A stretch of DNA of 64,000 nt from Solen grandis (lineage: Eukaryota; Mollusca; Bivalvia; Adapedonta; Solenidae): assembly GCA_021229015.1 (NCBI GenBank), contig CM037781.1, positions 70,888,173 through 70,952,172 on the forward strand, read 5' to 3'. Made by a program: the position numbers and the translations under genes. Below, one piece after another: positions 10,782-22,455 of this stretch. The notes below the pieces were generated by a model. The model was not told the DNA's origin. It saw only the letters and a list, made by a program, of their open reading frames with translations, and ran no database searches. Numbering within the stretch: position 1 is the stretch's first letter; every line of letters starts with the position of its first letter.

Positions 10782-12978
10782 TTTTAAATAGGACCTAATA
10801 TAAGCAAGTTACATGAAAAATAAGAATATCTGAATACTGGTTTTTCAAATGCCTCGCATTTGGTCCCATGCATTGTTCCAGCTTTTTTCTATTACATTGT
10901 AGTTATAATGTGTGTTTTGATTTGTCCAAATGCCATATGCTGACTTTAAAGTTCAGGAAAAAAAAAATGTAAAAAAACTGTTTGGTAGGAAAAGAACCTT
11001 TTTTTGCATGTAAAGAGGACTTGGGAAGTTTACAGCCTTGTAGTACACCAATTTTTAGAAATTATTGAGGTTCATTTAAAAGAAGGTTCCTTGAAGACCA
11101 GAATCATGAAATAACAAGGGGCAAGCTCTCTAGTTTCCTTTGATTACATTGATTTCCATTTTAATGACTCATTTGACGTCAAAATTTGCATCTGCTTCAA
11201 TTATTTTGTGCTTACAGCTTTCAATTCTAGATGGTTTTTGTTCAATTTTACAGATAAGTATTGCAAGATATTATGTAATGAATTTTTTAAGGTTTGCTAT
11301 GGTTTGCAGAGCAGAAAGCCCTATCGTTTGTTCAGACAAATTTAGTTTTTTTGGTTTTCATTCCTCTTTCAATGTTGATGTTCAAATTGAAAAGCAGTAA
11401 ATTGCGTTCTTATGTAACCTCATATGACATCAGGGTTAAAATTAGCTACCAAATATTGTTCGCATTCTACAGTCATCATTTCTTCTATGTAATTTTCACA
11501 GAATGTATTCAGTACATTGTAGATGTGCACTTCCATAAAGTTTTTTTCCAGACTTGGAAAGACCAGGGTTTTATGGTTTATCCAAGTTTCGAACTTTGAT
11601 CTGAAAAAAGATTTAAATTATTACCAAGAAAATTAAATTGATGCAAAGCTTCCAGATAAGCTCATATTTTTACAGGATTTTTCCTCAACATTTTCTTTCG
11701 GTTTTGTAAAGATTGACGGCATTTGATATGGTGTGTTAGAAAACTTTCAATGGAAATTCTGTGTGTGTGGTGTGTGTGTGTGTGTGCTGCCAAAAGCTAC
11801 ATTCAGATGTCTGGTGCTGCTTCCTTAGTTTTTGAAATGATTTGCATGAAAATTTCACCGAATGTTCAGCATTTGTATATTGTCGCATTGTCTTAATCAA
11901 TTCTGTTTTCGCAAAGGTCAATGCAATATTTTTATGTCATTTATTTCTTTGGCCTTAAATATCTCAAAATCTAAAACTATTTGATATGGTTACAGAGCAA
12001 ATACACTATCGTTTTTTTCAGAACAAACGAAAATCTTGTTTCTTAAAGCATTCGTTAATGATGTTGTAAAATATTTTGTTGCCATGTTCAAAGTGTATCT
12101 ATTTAAAATTTACATTTGTGGAGGAAATAAAGGTGTATTCATTGTATACATTTGGGTCACAAAATATCCGTCGTCCCTAAAGCATTTGAAGACGCAGCCT
12201 GGGGACCGGGGGAAATTAAATTTGAAACGAGATTTACCAAATTCATTTATAAATTGGATGATAAATGTCACCCATTTTGGGGAAAAATATTTTTCGTGAT
12301 CCGTGATTTTTAGTGTACGGGAAGATCTTCGCGGGTATTAGTTATGTACTGTTACGTAATATTGAAGTTTACATCACAAGCAGGGGTTTCATGGACCCTG
12401 ATCAAAATCATGCTCACATGCAAGCTTCCAGTCGATCATGATCTGGGTCAGTAAAATTGTGCAATCATCTTGAAGAGCAGTCTAAAATAGACCAACGTGT
12501 TGACACATTTCGAGGTATTTTTACCCTAGGTTATTGGACGAGGTGTTCCGATTGTGTAATGGAGATCACACTCGGACTCTGGACAGTTTTTTTTCTAAAT
12601 CAATAATATGAATTTATTACAATATTTTCTACGATGTCACTTTTTTTCTAATCATTATAATTTGGATTATGTAAATGCATTTAAATACTTAGAAAGGTAT
12701 GTGCCACAAAGTTCATAAATCTTTATCCGTGTAAATAAATCATTTGTGCCCATAAAAACTATAAACAAAATGTGTGTGTGTGTTGTGTAAATTGTGGAGA
12801 TAGTTCTAGATCGGAACCAGTCATAATAAGGAAATGGTTGTTAAATTTATAACAGCCTTAATTAAGGAGTATGTTAAAAAAAAGTTTGAGTAAACTTTGC
12901 GCGTGTGTTGTATTTATCCGATAATCGTGTATTCAGATCAAATGCCCCCATAACAGTTTCTTGTGACTTTGTTGTGTT
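10782..12978. other. Gene-free stretch with old repeat and GT microsatellite
   Basis: Contains a GT tract near 11759-11787 and a TGTG tract near 12773-12787. Repeat-like phrases are shared with 8.8-9.0 kb, for example AAATATCTCAAAA near 11956 and CCCTATCGTTTGTTCAGA against CACTATCGTTTTTTTCAGA. No gene is supported. Confidence 0.45.
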
Positions 12979-13105
12979 CACCTCTGCTTACAGCAGGTGA
13001 CACATAGGGATCCCTTTTCCGTCGTCTGTCCGTCTGAGACGGGTCTTTTTCCGCAACGGCCTTCGCAAGTGGCACACGTTTTCCCAGAGAACATCTTGTT
13101 TACAC
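12979..13105 (+). mobile_element. 5' end of a second hairpin-ended element family
   Basis: Starts with a hairpin (CACCTCTGCT, short loop, AGCAGGTG), then GACACATAGGGATCCC and a GTCCGTC-type short run. The order, hairpin then GTCGTC/GTCCGTC run, copies the 5' end of the 9.3-kb element but the words differ. A related segment with GGGATCCCCCTTTCCCC and GTCCGTCTGTCGC lies at 25125-25240. The 3' end is not identified. Confidence 0.45.
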
Positions 13106-14239
13106 ATCTATTTGTTTATAAGGTGCTTAATGAGGGTCCGTCTACAGTATTAACTGTTTTAAGGTTCGGACCCCAGAGTGTGACCCAAATCCTTAAAGAT
13201 GAATTTGTATCTGAAATAGGTAAAATTTTGAAAAGCCTCACAGGTTGAGGTAAGTATTAATAGAATCAAGAATTTTCGAGCCAAAGTGGGAATGACAAAC
13301 TTGGCTAATTCAGCCTAGATGTTGTCACCCCCTGTGAAAAGGTAAGGGAGGAGGTGTCCTGAAAAGGACCGTTTGGGCAGCTGCCAAGGCAGACTGGTTT
13401 ACACATCTACTCGCTCCGTGGGTTTTATGTAAACCCCACATGCTGCAGGCCAATGGCACGTGAAAGCACTAACCTACAAAATTTGCAACAGACAAAAATA
13501 CCACGTAGGTAAGAAAGCTGATACTACACAATGCATATTGAAGACCAAAATTACTCATTTTTTTTGCAGTATTATAACTTGTAGAATATAAACATTTTAA
13601 AACTACTTCTTAAAATTTTTCGAAATTCCCTTTTGAACTTTTTCAAAAACTTAATATTTATTTTTTGGAATGAGAAGGGAAGATTCATCTGGAGTGCAAA
13701 ATGCTAGCTATTAGTGAGTTTGATCTAGCATTTTTTTTTTTTTTTTTTTTAAATGTTGTATGTATAAACTTGCTGATTATCAACCCTGTTATAGTGCAGA
13801 ATGTGAATGTAATTTTATTGATTTTGTATCATATGTAATAATTTAAAAAATGATAAAAAATAAAATTCTTGATGATAACAATGTACTCTTTTGTTAAAAT
13901 TTTCTTTTCATTTCAGCTAGTATTTATTGCAGAGTAAACAATAAATGGATCACACTACACATTTTGACCAAGGGGATTTTGATTGTCCCCCAATTAACCC
14001 TTATTATGAGAGATTTGTGCAAGTCATCCAGAAGATCAGTCGTAGAAATGTAACCCACCCTAAAGCTTAAAACCTATAACATTATAGCACAAGGGCTAAA
14101 CAAAAATTCTGACTGACAGAAATAAAGTTCTATGTAAGGGAAAAAAAAGTTAACCTTATTTAATTTATATTGATTACAAACAATTCTCACAACTTATATC
14201 AGTCATTGAGATGGCTTTGATGGTGGCGATGTGGTCAAA
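13106..14239. other. Gene-free stretch
   Basis: No supported gene. A T run lies at 13732-13750. A hairpin resembling a histone mRNA 3' stem-loop on the minus strand (13353-13368) has no histone gene beside it. Confidence 0.45.
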
Positions 14240-14383
14240 TTGTGGGGGAAAATTCACGTGCCTGGACGAGCGACCACTGTATATTTAGTGTACCCTCTGA
14301 CGTACCTGACCAGGAATGAACCAGGAACGCATTGGTGAGAATGAAGCGCGTTACCACTACGCTATCCAGGCACCCATGGGGGA
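14240..14383 (-). mobile_element. tRNA-derived SINE-like element, family D
   Basis: On the minus strand GCCTGGATAGCGTAGTGGT (A box TAGCGTAGTGG) is followed 30-odd bases later by CCTGGTTCATTCCTGGTC (B box GTTCATTCC). This spacing fits a tRNA-like polymerase III promoter. The body beyond is short and no target duplication is evident. It is not a functional tRNA because no acceptor stem closes. Confidence 0.5.
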
Positions 14384-14685
14384 AACATAGAAAAGACCCA
14401 AGGGCAGAGATTGTTTCTTTCTAGGAAATGTTGGGGTGGATTGAGGGATTTCTTAACATTGAATCACACAATAAGCATGAGGAATGCTTTCCTTGTGAAG
14501 TATTAGGCAGAGCAGGGTCTCTCGGTCTATAACTATCTGTAAAATATGGAGACCCGGGCAGAGATAAATGTTGGACTGAATACTTCTTTAATGATGGGAG
14601 GATAGTATTTGATATTAATTTAACCTTTTGTTGACCTTTTTTGTTTCATACTGCATTTAATGCAGAATAAATAGTCAAAAGAATG

Positions 14686-14996
14686 AACATTCCCAGTGGC
14701 AGAGTGGTTAGAGCATCTGCTTGGGAGTGGGAGCTAGGTTGTTGGTTTTTATTCCTGGCTGCGACATACCAAAGTCATAAAAATTGGCCTGGTATAGCTC
14801 TCTTCCTTGGGGTTCAGCATATAAGGATAGTTCCAGAACTGGTTAACCTTGTGTCAGGGGAATGTGACTGAGTGTGGTAAAATTCTTAATGTCTACAGTG
14901 TAATACTGCGTGTAGCAGCACTTTATCATTTCAAGTAGACATAGTCTCAAAATGACTAAAATACTGTTGGTTGGATGTTAAATCCAACAAACAAAC
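14686..14996 (+). mobile_element. tRNA-derived SINE, family A, with 13-bp target duplication
   Basis: The head holds the A box TGGCAGAGTGGTTAG and a weakened B box. The body includes GACATACCAAAGTCATAAAAA and CAGCATATAAGGATAG. The 3' segment reads ATGACTAAAATACTGTTGG and ends in AACAAACAAACA. It is flanked by AGTCAAAAGAATG (14673-14685) and AGTTAAAAGAATG (14997-15009), a 13-bp duplication with one mismatch. It is the most complete forward copy in the window and defines the ends of the family. Confidence 0.85.
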
Positions 14997-15009
14997 AGTT
15001 AAAAGAATG

Positions 15010-15848
15010 GGGGTCCATCTTGTTGCAGCAAACAACAGAATATCTGAAATTTACTGAATCATTTAGTATGTATACATGACTTCAGATCCCAAAGGGAGTG
15101 AATTTGAACTTTTTGTGGTGTGGGGGGGGGGGGGGGGGGCATACACAATTCAAATGAATGTTAATGAAAACAAAATAATTTACAGAAAACTAGTTCTGTT
15201 AATATTTATCATGATTTTCATTTTTTATTTGTTTGATAGTTTTCTTATGGCAAAATACTGCTATTGTCTGCATAGACCTTGATTCTAATTGTGAAGTCAC
15301 TTTGAAGTTACTAAATTGGGACATACAATCATGTATGTGCATGTATTTTAAGATACTGCTATTGTAACTAGAACTGTATTGATTTATTTATTTAGTTAAA
15401 CTCATTGGTTATTTGAAATCTCCTAAGTTCAATATTAAGTATTTTAATTTAATCAAGAGATCCTGAATTTACACATCTACAAAACACTTGTTTTCATGCA
15501 TGCAGTCATTGAATGATGTTATCTTAGATATTCTGTCAGTCACATTTATTTTCAGAAACCATCTTTATCAACATAAAACTTGCAACACACAGATTCAAAC
15601 TCTGATCTTACCACTAGCTCACCATACATGGTAAAGACCTGAACAACAATTTTTAAAAATCAGATTAGTTTATTAAAGGAGGTGATCAGGTTTTATGTTT
15701 GCTACTCCTCAGTGAGTTCAGGTTTTTACCAATTAATGAAAATTCATATGGCATTCTGCTTCACTGAAGTTAAATAATTAATTAAAATAGGGTGACTTAT
15801 AGCCCAAATAGACAATACCTCTTTAGTTGAATAAATTGGGGTTTCCCT
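15010..15848. other. Gene-free stretch with poly-G tract
   Basis: A run of 18 G residues lies at 15122-15139. Near 15590-15625 there is a weak tRNA-like trace on the minus strand (GAGCTAGTGGTAAGATC then GTTTGAATCTG), probably another eroded SINE head. Confidence 0.45.
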
Positions 15849-16410
15849 CTCTGTATGAGTAAACCCCCCCCCCCCCCCATTCTCTCTCTCTTGAGTAAGG
15901 AAATAATCTATCTTTTAATGAATAAATTCTCTTTTCTCTCTGTCACAGGTAAAACATCTCCCCCCCCCCTTCTCTCTCAGTCATGATAAACTCTCCCCCC
16001 CCCCCTTCTCCTCTGTCATGAGCTATAAACTCTCTCTCCCCTTCTCTCTGTCATGAGTAAACTCTCTCCCCCCTTTCTCTGTCTTGAGTAAACTTCCCCA
16101 CCCTTCTCTCTCTCTTCTCTCTTGTCATGAGTAAACTCTCTCCCCCCTTCCCCTCTTCTCTCGGGTCATGAGTAAACTCCCCCCCCCCCTTTCTCTCTCT
16201 CTGTCATGAGTAAACTCTCTCCACCCCCCTTCTCTCTCTCTCTGTCAGAGTTAACTCCCCCCCCTTCCTTTTATCTCTGTCATGAGTAAATCTCTCTCCC
16301 CTTTCACTCTCTCTGTCATGAGTAAACTCTCCCCACCCCCCTTCTCTCTCTCTCTCTCTCTCTCTCTTATAATGAGTAAATTCTCCCTCTCTCTCTCTTT
16401 ACATGAGTAC
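15849..16410. repeat. Pyrimidine-rich VNTR with CATGAGTAAACTCTC unit
   Basis: About 15 units of ~35-50 bp each consist of CATGAGTAAA or a variant followed by a C-run and CTCTCTCT. Units begin near 15857, 15889, 15980, 16017, 16051, 16084, 16127, 16168, 16206, 16281, 16318, 16371 and 16403. A shorter locus of the same family lies at 53033-53205. Variable C-run length is typical of slippage. Confidence 0.85.
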
Positions 16411-16837
16411 TGACATGATGTCATATTGAGAGAAAACAATTTTTCTTTCCATAATGAGTTTCATAACACATTGTACTGATTAATAAAATGATAATTATTT
16501 GGAAGTAATTTCTTGTAAATAACGCTTCAACAATCCAATGTATGAAATATTTGAGTATAAATTACAGTGGCAGAGGAATTATCTCAACACGGGAAACCCT
16601 AGAATAATTAAATGCTGAAATGGTTTGGTATATTTATGGAGTTTTCTTTCTATTCTTTTTTTTTCATTTTCTTAAAGAATATGCACATTGTACTTAAAAT
16701 ATGAAAACTGTTACTAAAAAAAAGTTGTAATGAGTTCACAGAATTAAGATTTGCAATACTTTGGTCATTTTGCTGACAGTTCTAATCAGTGTTAGGACTT
16801 GAAGGTTTTAAAAAAATATTTCCTGTTACAAGGTCAG

Positions 16838-16965
16838 AAAAATGTGCAGCCTGATTTTGAGCAATAAGTTGCTACATGTGTTTGAGTTTGTGTCTCAACA
16901 ACAAAGACCTCAGACCTTTACATAAAGGGCAAATGCTCAGTACCAACTGAGCTACAGCTACACCA
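16838..16965 (-). mobile_element. SINE family C copy
   Basis: Contains AAAATGTGCAGCCTGA and TACCAACTGAGCTACAG, the same order as the units at 4.0-4.9 kb. A 40-base insertion separates the halves. The minus-strand A box TAGCTCAGTTGG is intact. Confidence 0.6.
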
Positions 16966-17610
16966 ATATTTCAGAATGAAAATAAAAAATTAGAAGCAGC
17001 CCGCCTTCATTCTTTTTTGCTTTAATAGTGAAACAAATAAACAAATTTGATCTTATTAAAATAGATGATAAAACAATCTCAGACTTATCTCCCCCTTCTC
17101 AGGGCTGTGGTCTCAATCTGAGAAATAGAGTAAGAACCCAAAGCCTTAATACATTGAGGCATTTACTTTGGAGTTCTCTGTCCCCCGTCAATATGCCATT
17201 GCTAGTTAGATTTCAAAATTTGCACAATGCACAAAATTGTCCATCCAGAGTCATTTCAATGTCACCTGTGATCTAATTGTTTGTCTATTTTTTTACTTGG
17301 TTTACACTGACATTATGTTGGTAATCTTGGGTCTTTGTTTACATTGGCAGGTATATAGTTTCGCATCACAGCGTGATATCACACAAGAATGTGGTATAAA
17401 AAACCTCAGTTATTGATCATTATATTACCCTAACAGTGGGTCTACCCGTTTTAAACAAAACCAAAGAACATTATTGTTAATTAATAAGTTAATAATCTTT
17501 TTTAACCATGGATTTGGTGGAACAAACTCCAACCACTCAGCCAAAGGAACTGTTTTCAATTAATTCAGCTGATTATGTAAACATTTCAATAAATTTTTGT
17601 CTTAAAAACT
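16966..17610. other. Gene-free stretch
   Basis: No supported gene, RNA or repeat. Short frames lack splice signals. Confidence 0.45.
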
Positions 17611-17778
17611 GTCAAACCTGTCTTTAAGTGGTCATTCAAGAGAATAAAAGAAAGAGACTACTTATCAGAGGTGGTCGCGTAAATGAAGGTTAAACAAAAC
17701 AAAATGCTAGTTTGGTATTATTTTGACCACTGTACTGCTTAATACAGGTGGTCGCTAAAATGATTCAACTGTGTAATT
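17611..17778 (+). mobile_element. MITE family 2, copy 1
   Basis: Begins CTGTCAAACCTGTCTTTAAG and ends with GGTGGTCGCTAAAATGATT near 17775. The internal text (AATAAAAGAAAGAGACTAC, then GAGGTGGTCGC) matches the better preserved copy at 57034-57222, where the ends form imperfect terminal inverted repeats. It has no coding capacity. Confidence 0.55.
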
Positions 17779-18626
17779 ATATGATTTTTTAAGGATCATT
17801 CAGTTATTATGAATCTAAATTTTAAACCCGGATGATTTCCCTAAAACTTGAAAAATGTGTTCTTAAATAAGGTTTGGGGTTTTTAAGAAGGGTTTTTAAG
17901 AAAAAAAGAAGAATTACACCTCAGTTATACCAGAGATAATTAAATATTTTCAAAATGGAACAACTGGAACTAATCATAGGTATGAAAAATGGATCTAGAT
18001 AAATAATTATGTATTATCAAAATGCTTGTATATACATGTAATACACTGCACATTAACATGAAGGTTGGTTACACATAATAAGAAACAGAATATTATAATT
18101 TATAATTAGATGTATGCCCAGTTTGGTAGGATAAACTACCTTTATAAACATCAGTTGAATAAATAAAAAATATAATGCATAACAGCCAATGGCTTTACTG
18201 TTGTGTTGAATTGAATATATACTTATAATATTTTGTTTTGGGGGCATATGTTCAATTTGATCAGGTTGAATTTAAATTCAAGTAGGTTAATTAAGTTCAA
18301 GTTAATGGATGAAACAAATGATGGAAGATCGCTCTAAACTCATTGAATAAATTTTTGGCACTGAGAGTGTACCAGAGGCTCTATTTGAGCCAAGAAAACC
18401 ATGATTTTTTTTTAGAGTTTCCATGATGTTATGTTTTTCAACAAAAATGACAACATGCTAATATCTGTGCCTGAGTGCAAGTGAATTGTTAAAGCTGCAA
18501 GAAAATTTTCTACAATCATTATAAATGTAACAGCTAACTTGTAGCCTTAAAGTTGAAAGTTTAAGTGGTTATGTAGATGCACTGGTAGAGAACTACCATG
18601 TAAGTGATGGCTCTCGAGATAGAGTC
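17779..18626. other. Gene-free stretch
   Basis: AT-rich DNA without a supported feature. Confidence 0.45.
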
Positions 18627-18788
18627 CTGGCCCCGTGTTCTCGAAAAAACTTGAGTACATTAACTCTGGCTTTAATTTGAGTAACAACTTAAATCCCTAT
18701 CGAAACTAATGGGTGTAGTTTGAGTATAAGTATGAAAATCATACAAAGTTTTAAGTACCATTTTAATGTTTGAGAACACAGGGCCTGG
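18627..18788. mobile_element. MITE family 1 (short, GTGTTCTC-ended)
   Basis: The left end TGGCCCCGTGTTCTCGAAA is an inverted match to the right end, which reads TTTGAGAACACAGGGCC on the plus strand (about 14 of 17 positions). Inside the ends the two halves are loosely symmetric (TTGAGTAC near 18651; AAGTACCATT near 18753). About 160 bp with inverted ends and no ORF fits a MITE. A target duplication is not clear. Confidence 0.55.
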
Positions 18789-19614
18789 TCTGTTTACACA
18801 TTTTTCTAGTTTGGGTTTTACAATGGGGGCTGTTACTTTTCCTATTTTTTCAGTATATTACTGCTCTTTGGTTTATAGTTTTTTTTCTTTTCCTGTGAAT
18901 TCAAGGTTTACATGTTGTTCTAAATTGGTTTGATTATGTAACAGTCTATAAGTATCTCTTATTGAGATTTGTGTACATGGTCCAATTGCTCAATTCATAG
19001 AGCACTGGCCTTTTCATGTAAGCAAGGGTACAGTGAAATCACGGTTACACATTTATCCACCTGATTAAAAATTTTAAAACTTTTATTTTGATTTTTATTG
19101 TTTGTGTAGGTAGGAAAATCGTCCATTTAGGCCGGCGGTAGAGTAGCATGGTGGCGTCAGTTGTGGGTTTGGGAGAAGTGTAGTGTGTTTTGAAAGATAT
19201 CTGTCCTGTTAATGTTTATTTATTTTTGGAACTCCAGGACAGCAGGAGTCATTGGTTTGAGTCATGCACCAACAGTAGGCACACTTTGAATTTTCTGGTG
19301 CTTATTTTATTTTCATTATATTGCAGTCTTTTTTGGAAACCCAAAAGTCTGAGGAATTTGTATAAACAAATCGAAAGTTATAATTAATTATTAAGTTGAC
19401 TGGAGTTTACTGTTAGTATTCCAGTTATATAGTGACCATGCCAGCTAATAAAATGGATGAGTACAAATCCCACGTACAACAGCGGGATGGCTTACTTAGA
19501 TGAAGAAAGTGACACTGCAAGGAATCGAACCCACAACTTTAAATTTTTTAACAAACCGTTATAAATAGATTGATTTTTTAATTTACCATAAAGCTGCGAC
19601 AGTAATTTCAGTCA
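18789..19614. other. Gene-free stretch
   Basis: No supported gene. The short frame at 19190-19387 has no homology signal I recognise. Confidence 0.45.
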
Positions 19615-19800
19615 TATAGCGAAGTCCAGCTAATTACAGGTGGAGGAAGACCCCGAATGCACTGAGGCATTCTGGTAGAACCACCAACCTACTGCAAGCC
19701 AGCTGGAAGGCTTCCTCACATGAAAATCCGAATGACCCAGCCGGGATTCGAACCCATGCAGTGAGGGGCAGAGTGAGTGTTAAAGTGTCTTGGCCGTGGA
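19615..19800 (-). mobile_element. SINE family B copy
   Basis: Reverse complement of the 5030-5291 element. It shows GTCATATAGCGAAGTCCAGC (3' part), GACCCCGAATGCACTGAGGC, AAGCCAGCTGGAAGGC and GGGATTCGAACCCATGC (B box). The 3' tail beyond CAGTCATATAG is reduced. Confidence 0.75.
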
Positions 19801-19974
19801 GGTCCCATATTAAAAATATAATTCATTTATGATCTATTTTTGCATCATATGAACAGAACAAAACTTAAATGGTAATTTTTCATTTAAATAATATATATAT
19901 ATAAAAAATTACAATTATTGTTATTGTAATGGCCAATATGTTTTACCCTAAACATTGAGGAATAAGTGTAAGTC

Positions 19975-20050
19975 ACCTGTCCAGCTCAGTAGAGCATTTG
20001 TCCTGAAAGCGAATGGCCCCGGGGTTTCGTCCTGGTCAGGCTGGACACAT
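19975..20050 (+). mobile_element. SINE family C head with acceptor-like ends
   Basis: The A box CAGCTCAGTAGAGC and the B-box-like GGGTTTCGTCCTGG are at tRNA spacing. The segment is closed by an 8-bp inverted repeat TGTCCAGC / GCTGGACA that mimics an acceptor stem. The text CAGGCTGGACAC relates it to family C (CAGGCTGCAC on the minus strand at 4.07 kb). It is not scored as a true tRNA because the loops do not fold canonically by eye. Confidence 0.5.
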
Positions 20051-20082
20051 ATATTTCTAACCCTGATGTCATTATTTTTATT

Positions 20083-20162
20083 ATATATATATAATACACT
20101 CACCACACACCCAGACCTAATGTATATATATAATACACTCACCACAACACCCAGACCTAATG
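20083..20162 (+). repeat. Tandem duplication of ~40 bp
   Basis: TATATATAATACACTCACCA then CACCCAGACCTAATG occurs twice back to back, differing by one base in the CACACA stretch. It is a recent slippage-type duplication next to the SINE head. Confidence 0.8.
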
Positions 20163-20635
20163 GTTATTTTTTCATAAACATTTAATCTTAAGCATTTTGT
20201 ATCAAAACTTATTTTTTATTCTAGAAATTAACGTACTGTAGACTACCGTCTGATAAAAAATGTAGAACTTTGATTAACTAAAATTATTTATACAGCTACA
20301 AAGATGCAACAATAACAATTTCAGTATCTGGGTTTAGGATATGGTTCGTAGATCACCATATTATACAACGGATGTACGTTAATGCATTTTGTAAACAAAC
20401 GTGAGATTTTAGACACTAGTTTTTTCCTTTAACTACAAATAAATCAAAAAAATTTCAAAATAAAACCCATCTTATGTTTGATTTTATTCGACTGGATATG
20501 AACGTTCGGCTTTTTTCCGATAGAAACGAAGCGATCGTTATTTTCCGATAGGAAAACAAGACATAATTAGAATCGGGAAATAATGCTCTTTCATTATCAA
20601 TAATAAAAATATATGTAAGAACTGTGGTTTTTAAA
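20163..20635. other. Gene-free stretch
   Basis: Shares only loose CGATCG-type words with 3.1-3.2 kb, which may mean both belong to remnants of the element carrying the 49-bp motif. Confidence 0.35.
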
Positions 20636-20684
20636 AAAGTTTATGGAAAAAACCGACGTTCCATAAATTCACCGACGCGGGTTC
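20636..20684 (-). repeat. 49-bp motif with internal hairpin, copy 2 (inverted)
   Basis: Exact reverse complement of 2914-2962. The flanks differ from those of copy 1 within a few bases on one side, so only the 49 bp are conserved. Confidence 0.7.
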
Positions 20685-22369
20685 TTAGATTTTCTCTGAT
20701 GTTTGACAGACTGTCCTACTCAACGGTTAGTAACTGGTTGATGAGAACAAGAAGTTGTAGATAATAAGAGGAAATAAGAAAAGAAATAACCCCACCCATT
20801 ATAAAAAAAATATCTTTATACAGATCAGAGAAAATGCAAGAACTTTAGTAATAAAGTTTTGTGAGTGACATGTGGAAATCAGTTGTAAAGAAGAAAAATA
20901 GTAGGCGACTATGAGCAAAATTTGATATAGTCTCGAGTTTTGTCCTGTACAAATTAACACACAAATATACAGGAATGCAGCGTTATCACTGGATGACAAA
21001 TAACATTAATGATATAGGAAGTGCATGTTGCCTATATGTCTATAACAATCATGTTTCTGTAGCCACGTGATGAAATCGACGTCACTATCACAAATGATAT
21101 AATAGTGTCTACGTATTGAAAGGCCATGCAGGGTTTCAAGAAATCTAACCTTTCCATGGAAATAGCAAGCGCATGTGCTGTCATTGAACTTAAAGATCCA
21201 AAACACGTGTATAGTATTACGAATAATGCTGACTCTTGTGCATTGTAGACAGAAAAAAGATATGTCATCGTCAATTTGGCGTATATCAACAATTCCGAGC
21301 GTATGATGAGTGTAATTCAAAACGAAAAATTCATACTCTCGCATGTGCTAAAAAAATGTTAACATGTTCAATATTATTTTTCGCCCTCTGCCAGTTTGGC
21401 CATATCACATGGTTAATGACGTCATTTTAAGATATCGCGAAAAGCACATTTCTCATCGATTCAGGGGAAAAAACAAGCATTTTATTTTTTTATCAATTTC
21501 AATAGCATATAGCGCATGCAAAAGCTGAAATTTGTGCCCTAACATAGGTCCCATGATTCTTTTGTATATGTAAATTTTTTTCTTAACATTCTAAAAAACT
21601 TTCCGAGTTCGTGGACTTTGTTTGCTCAGGGTAAAGCACTCGAATGATGTTTTCCGGAATTACAGAAATCTGTACATGTACAAAAGAATCATTAGGGTTT
21701 TTGGTGTAGTGCACAGTTTTCCGCTTTGCCGCGGTAACTCATAAAGTTGGGATTACTTGAATAACATTTTTACTTTTTGATTCGGGGAAAATTAGCTGCT
21801 TTTATAGCTTAAAATGACGTCAAACCAGGTATATGGACATACCCTTGTATGACAGTGTAAATGAAACATATACGACTTTCCTAACTTCATTTGTACCATA
21901 CGTATATCTGCTATGAGCAATTTTTCCATACGTTGTATACCCCAGTGCCATACGCTAGAGTGTGACACCCCCATTACTAGATGTCGCCCCAGAAATTTCA
22001 GTGGATTATCATTTTTAATTCATTGTGTAGGGGGGGGGGGGGAAATTATTATTTTTCGAGTAAAAATTTAAAAATTCCTCCTCGAGAGAAAAATTAAAGA
22101 TGATTTTTCACTGAAACCATTTTTTTTTTTTCTTTTTGAATGCTTTTTTGTCAACATAACACTTTGAAGATAAGCTCATCAAAAATTTTTTCCCGTGGGG
22201 GCCCCCAATTCCCGATATCGCATTTCGGTCTAAAAAAAACAACAAGAAATTTTTTGCCGTGGAAACCCACTTGATGTTTAGTGTCTGAATGGTTTAACAT
22301 TCATAGATTTTTTTGTTGGTTTGACTTGATTTGACCTGAATTTGATTTTACCGCGCTTCGACAGTTTTT
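20685..22369. other. Gene-free stretch
   Basis: The longest frame is a 112-codon minus-strand one at 21006-21344. It has no recognisable domain and a competing frame overlaps it, so I do not call it a gene. A G run starts near 22030, where sequence quality appears to fall. Confidence 0.4.
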
Positions 22370-22455
22370 GAGTCATATACGACGTCCAGTAATTACAGGT
22401 GGGGGAAGACCCCGGGTAGAACCACCGCCCTATGGAAGCCGCTGGAATTGTTGTT
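22370..22455 (-). mobile_element. SINE family B fragment
   Basis: GTCATATACGACGTCCAG, TTACAGGTGGGGGAAGACCCC and GTAGAACCACC match the 3' half of family B on the minus strand, with a 20-base deletion relative to 19615-19800. Confidence 0.6.

Noticed and set aside
13353..13368. Minus-strand hairpin resembling the histone mRNA 3' stem-loop
   Set aside because: The last base of the stem does not pair and there is no histone coding sequence upstream on that strand, so it is probably chance.
21006..21344. 112-codon minus-strand frame
   Set aside because: It overlaps a second open frame, shows no domain or splice context, and its composition follows the local base content.
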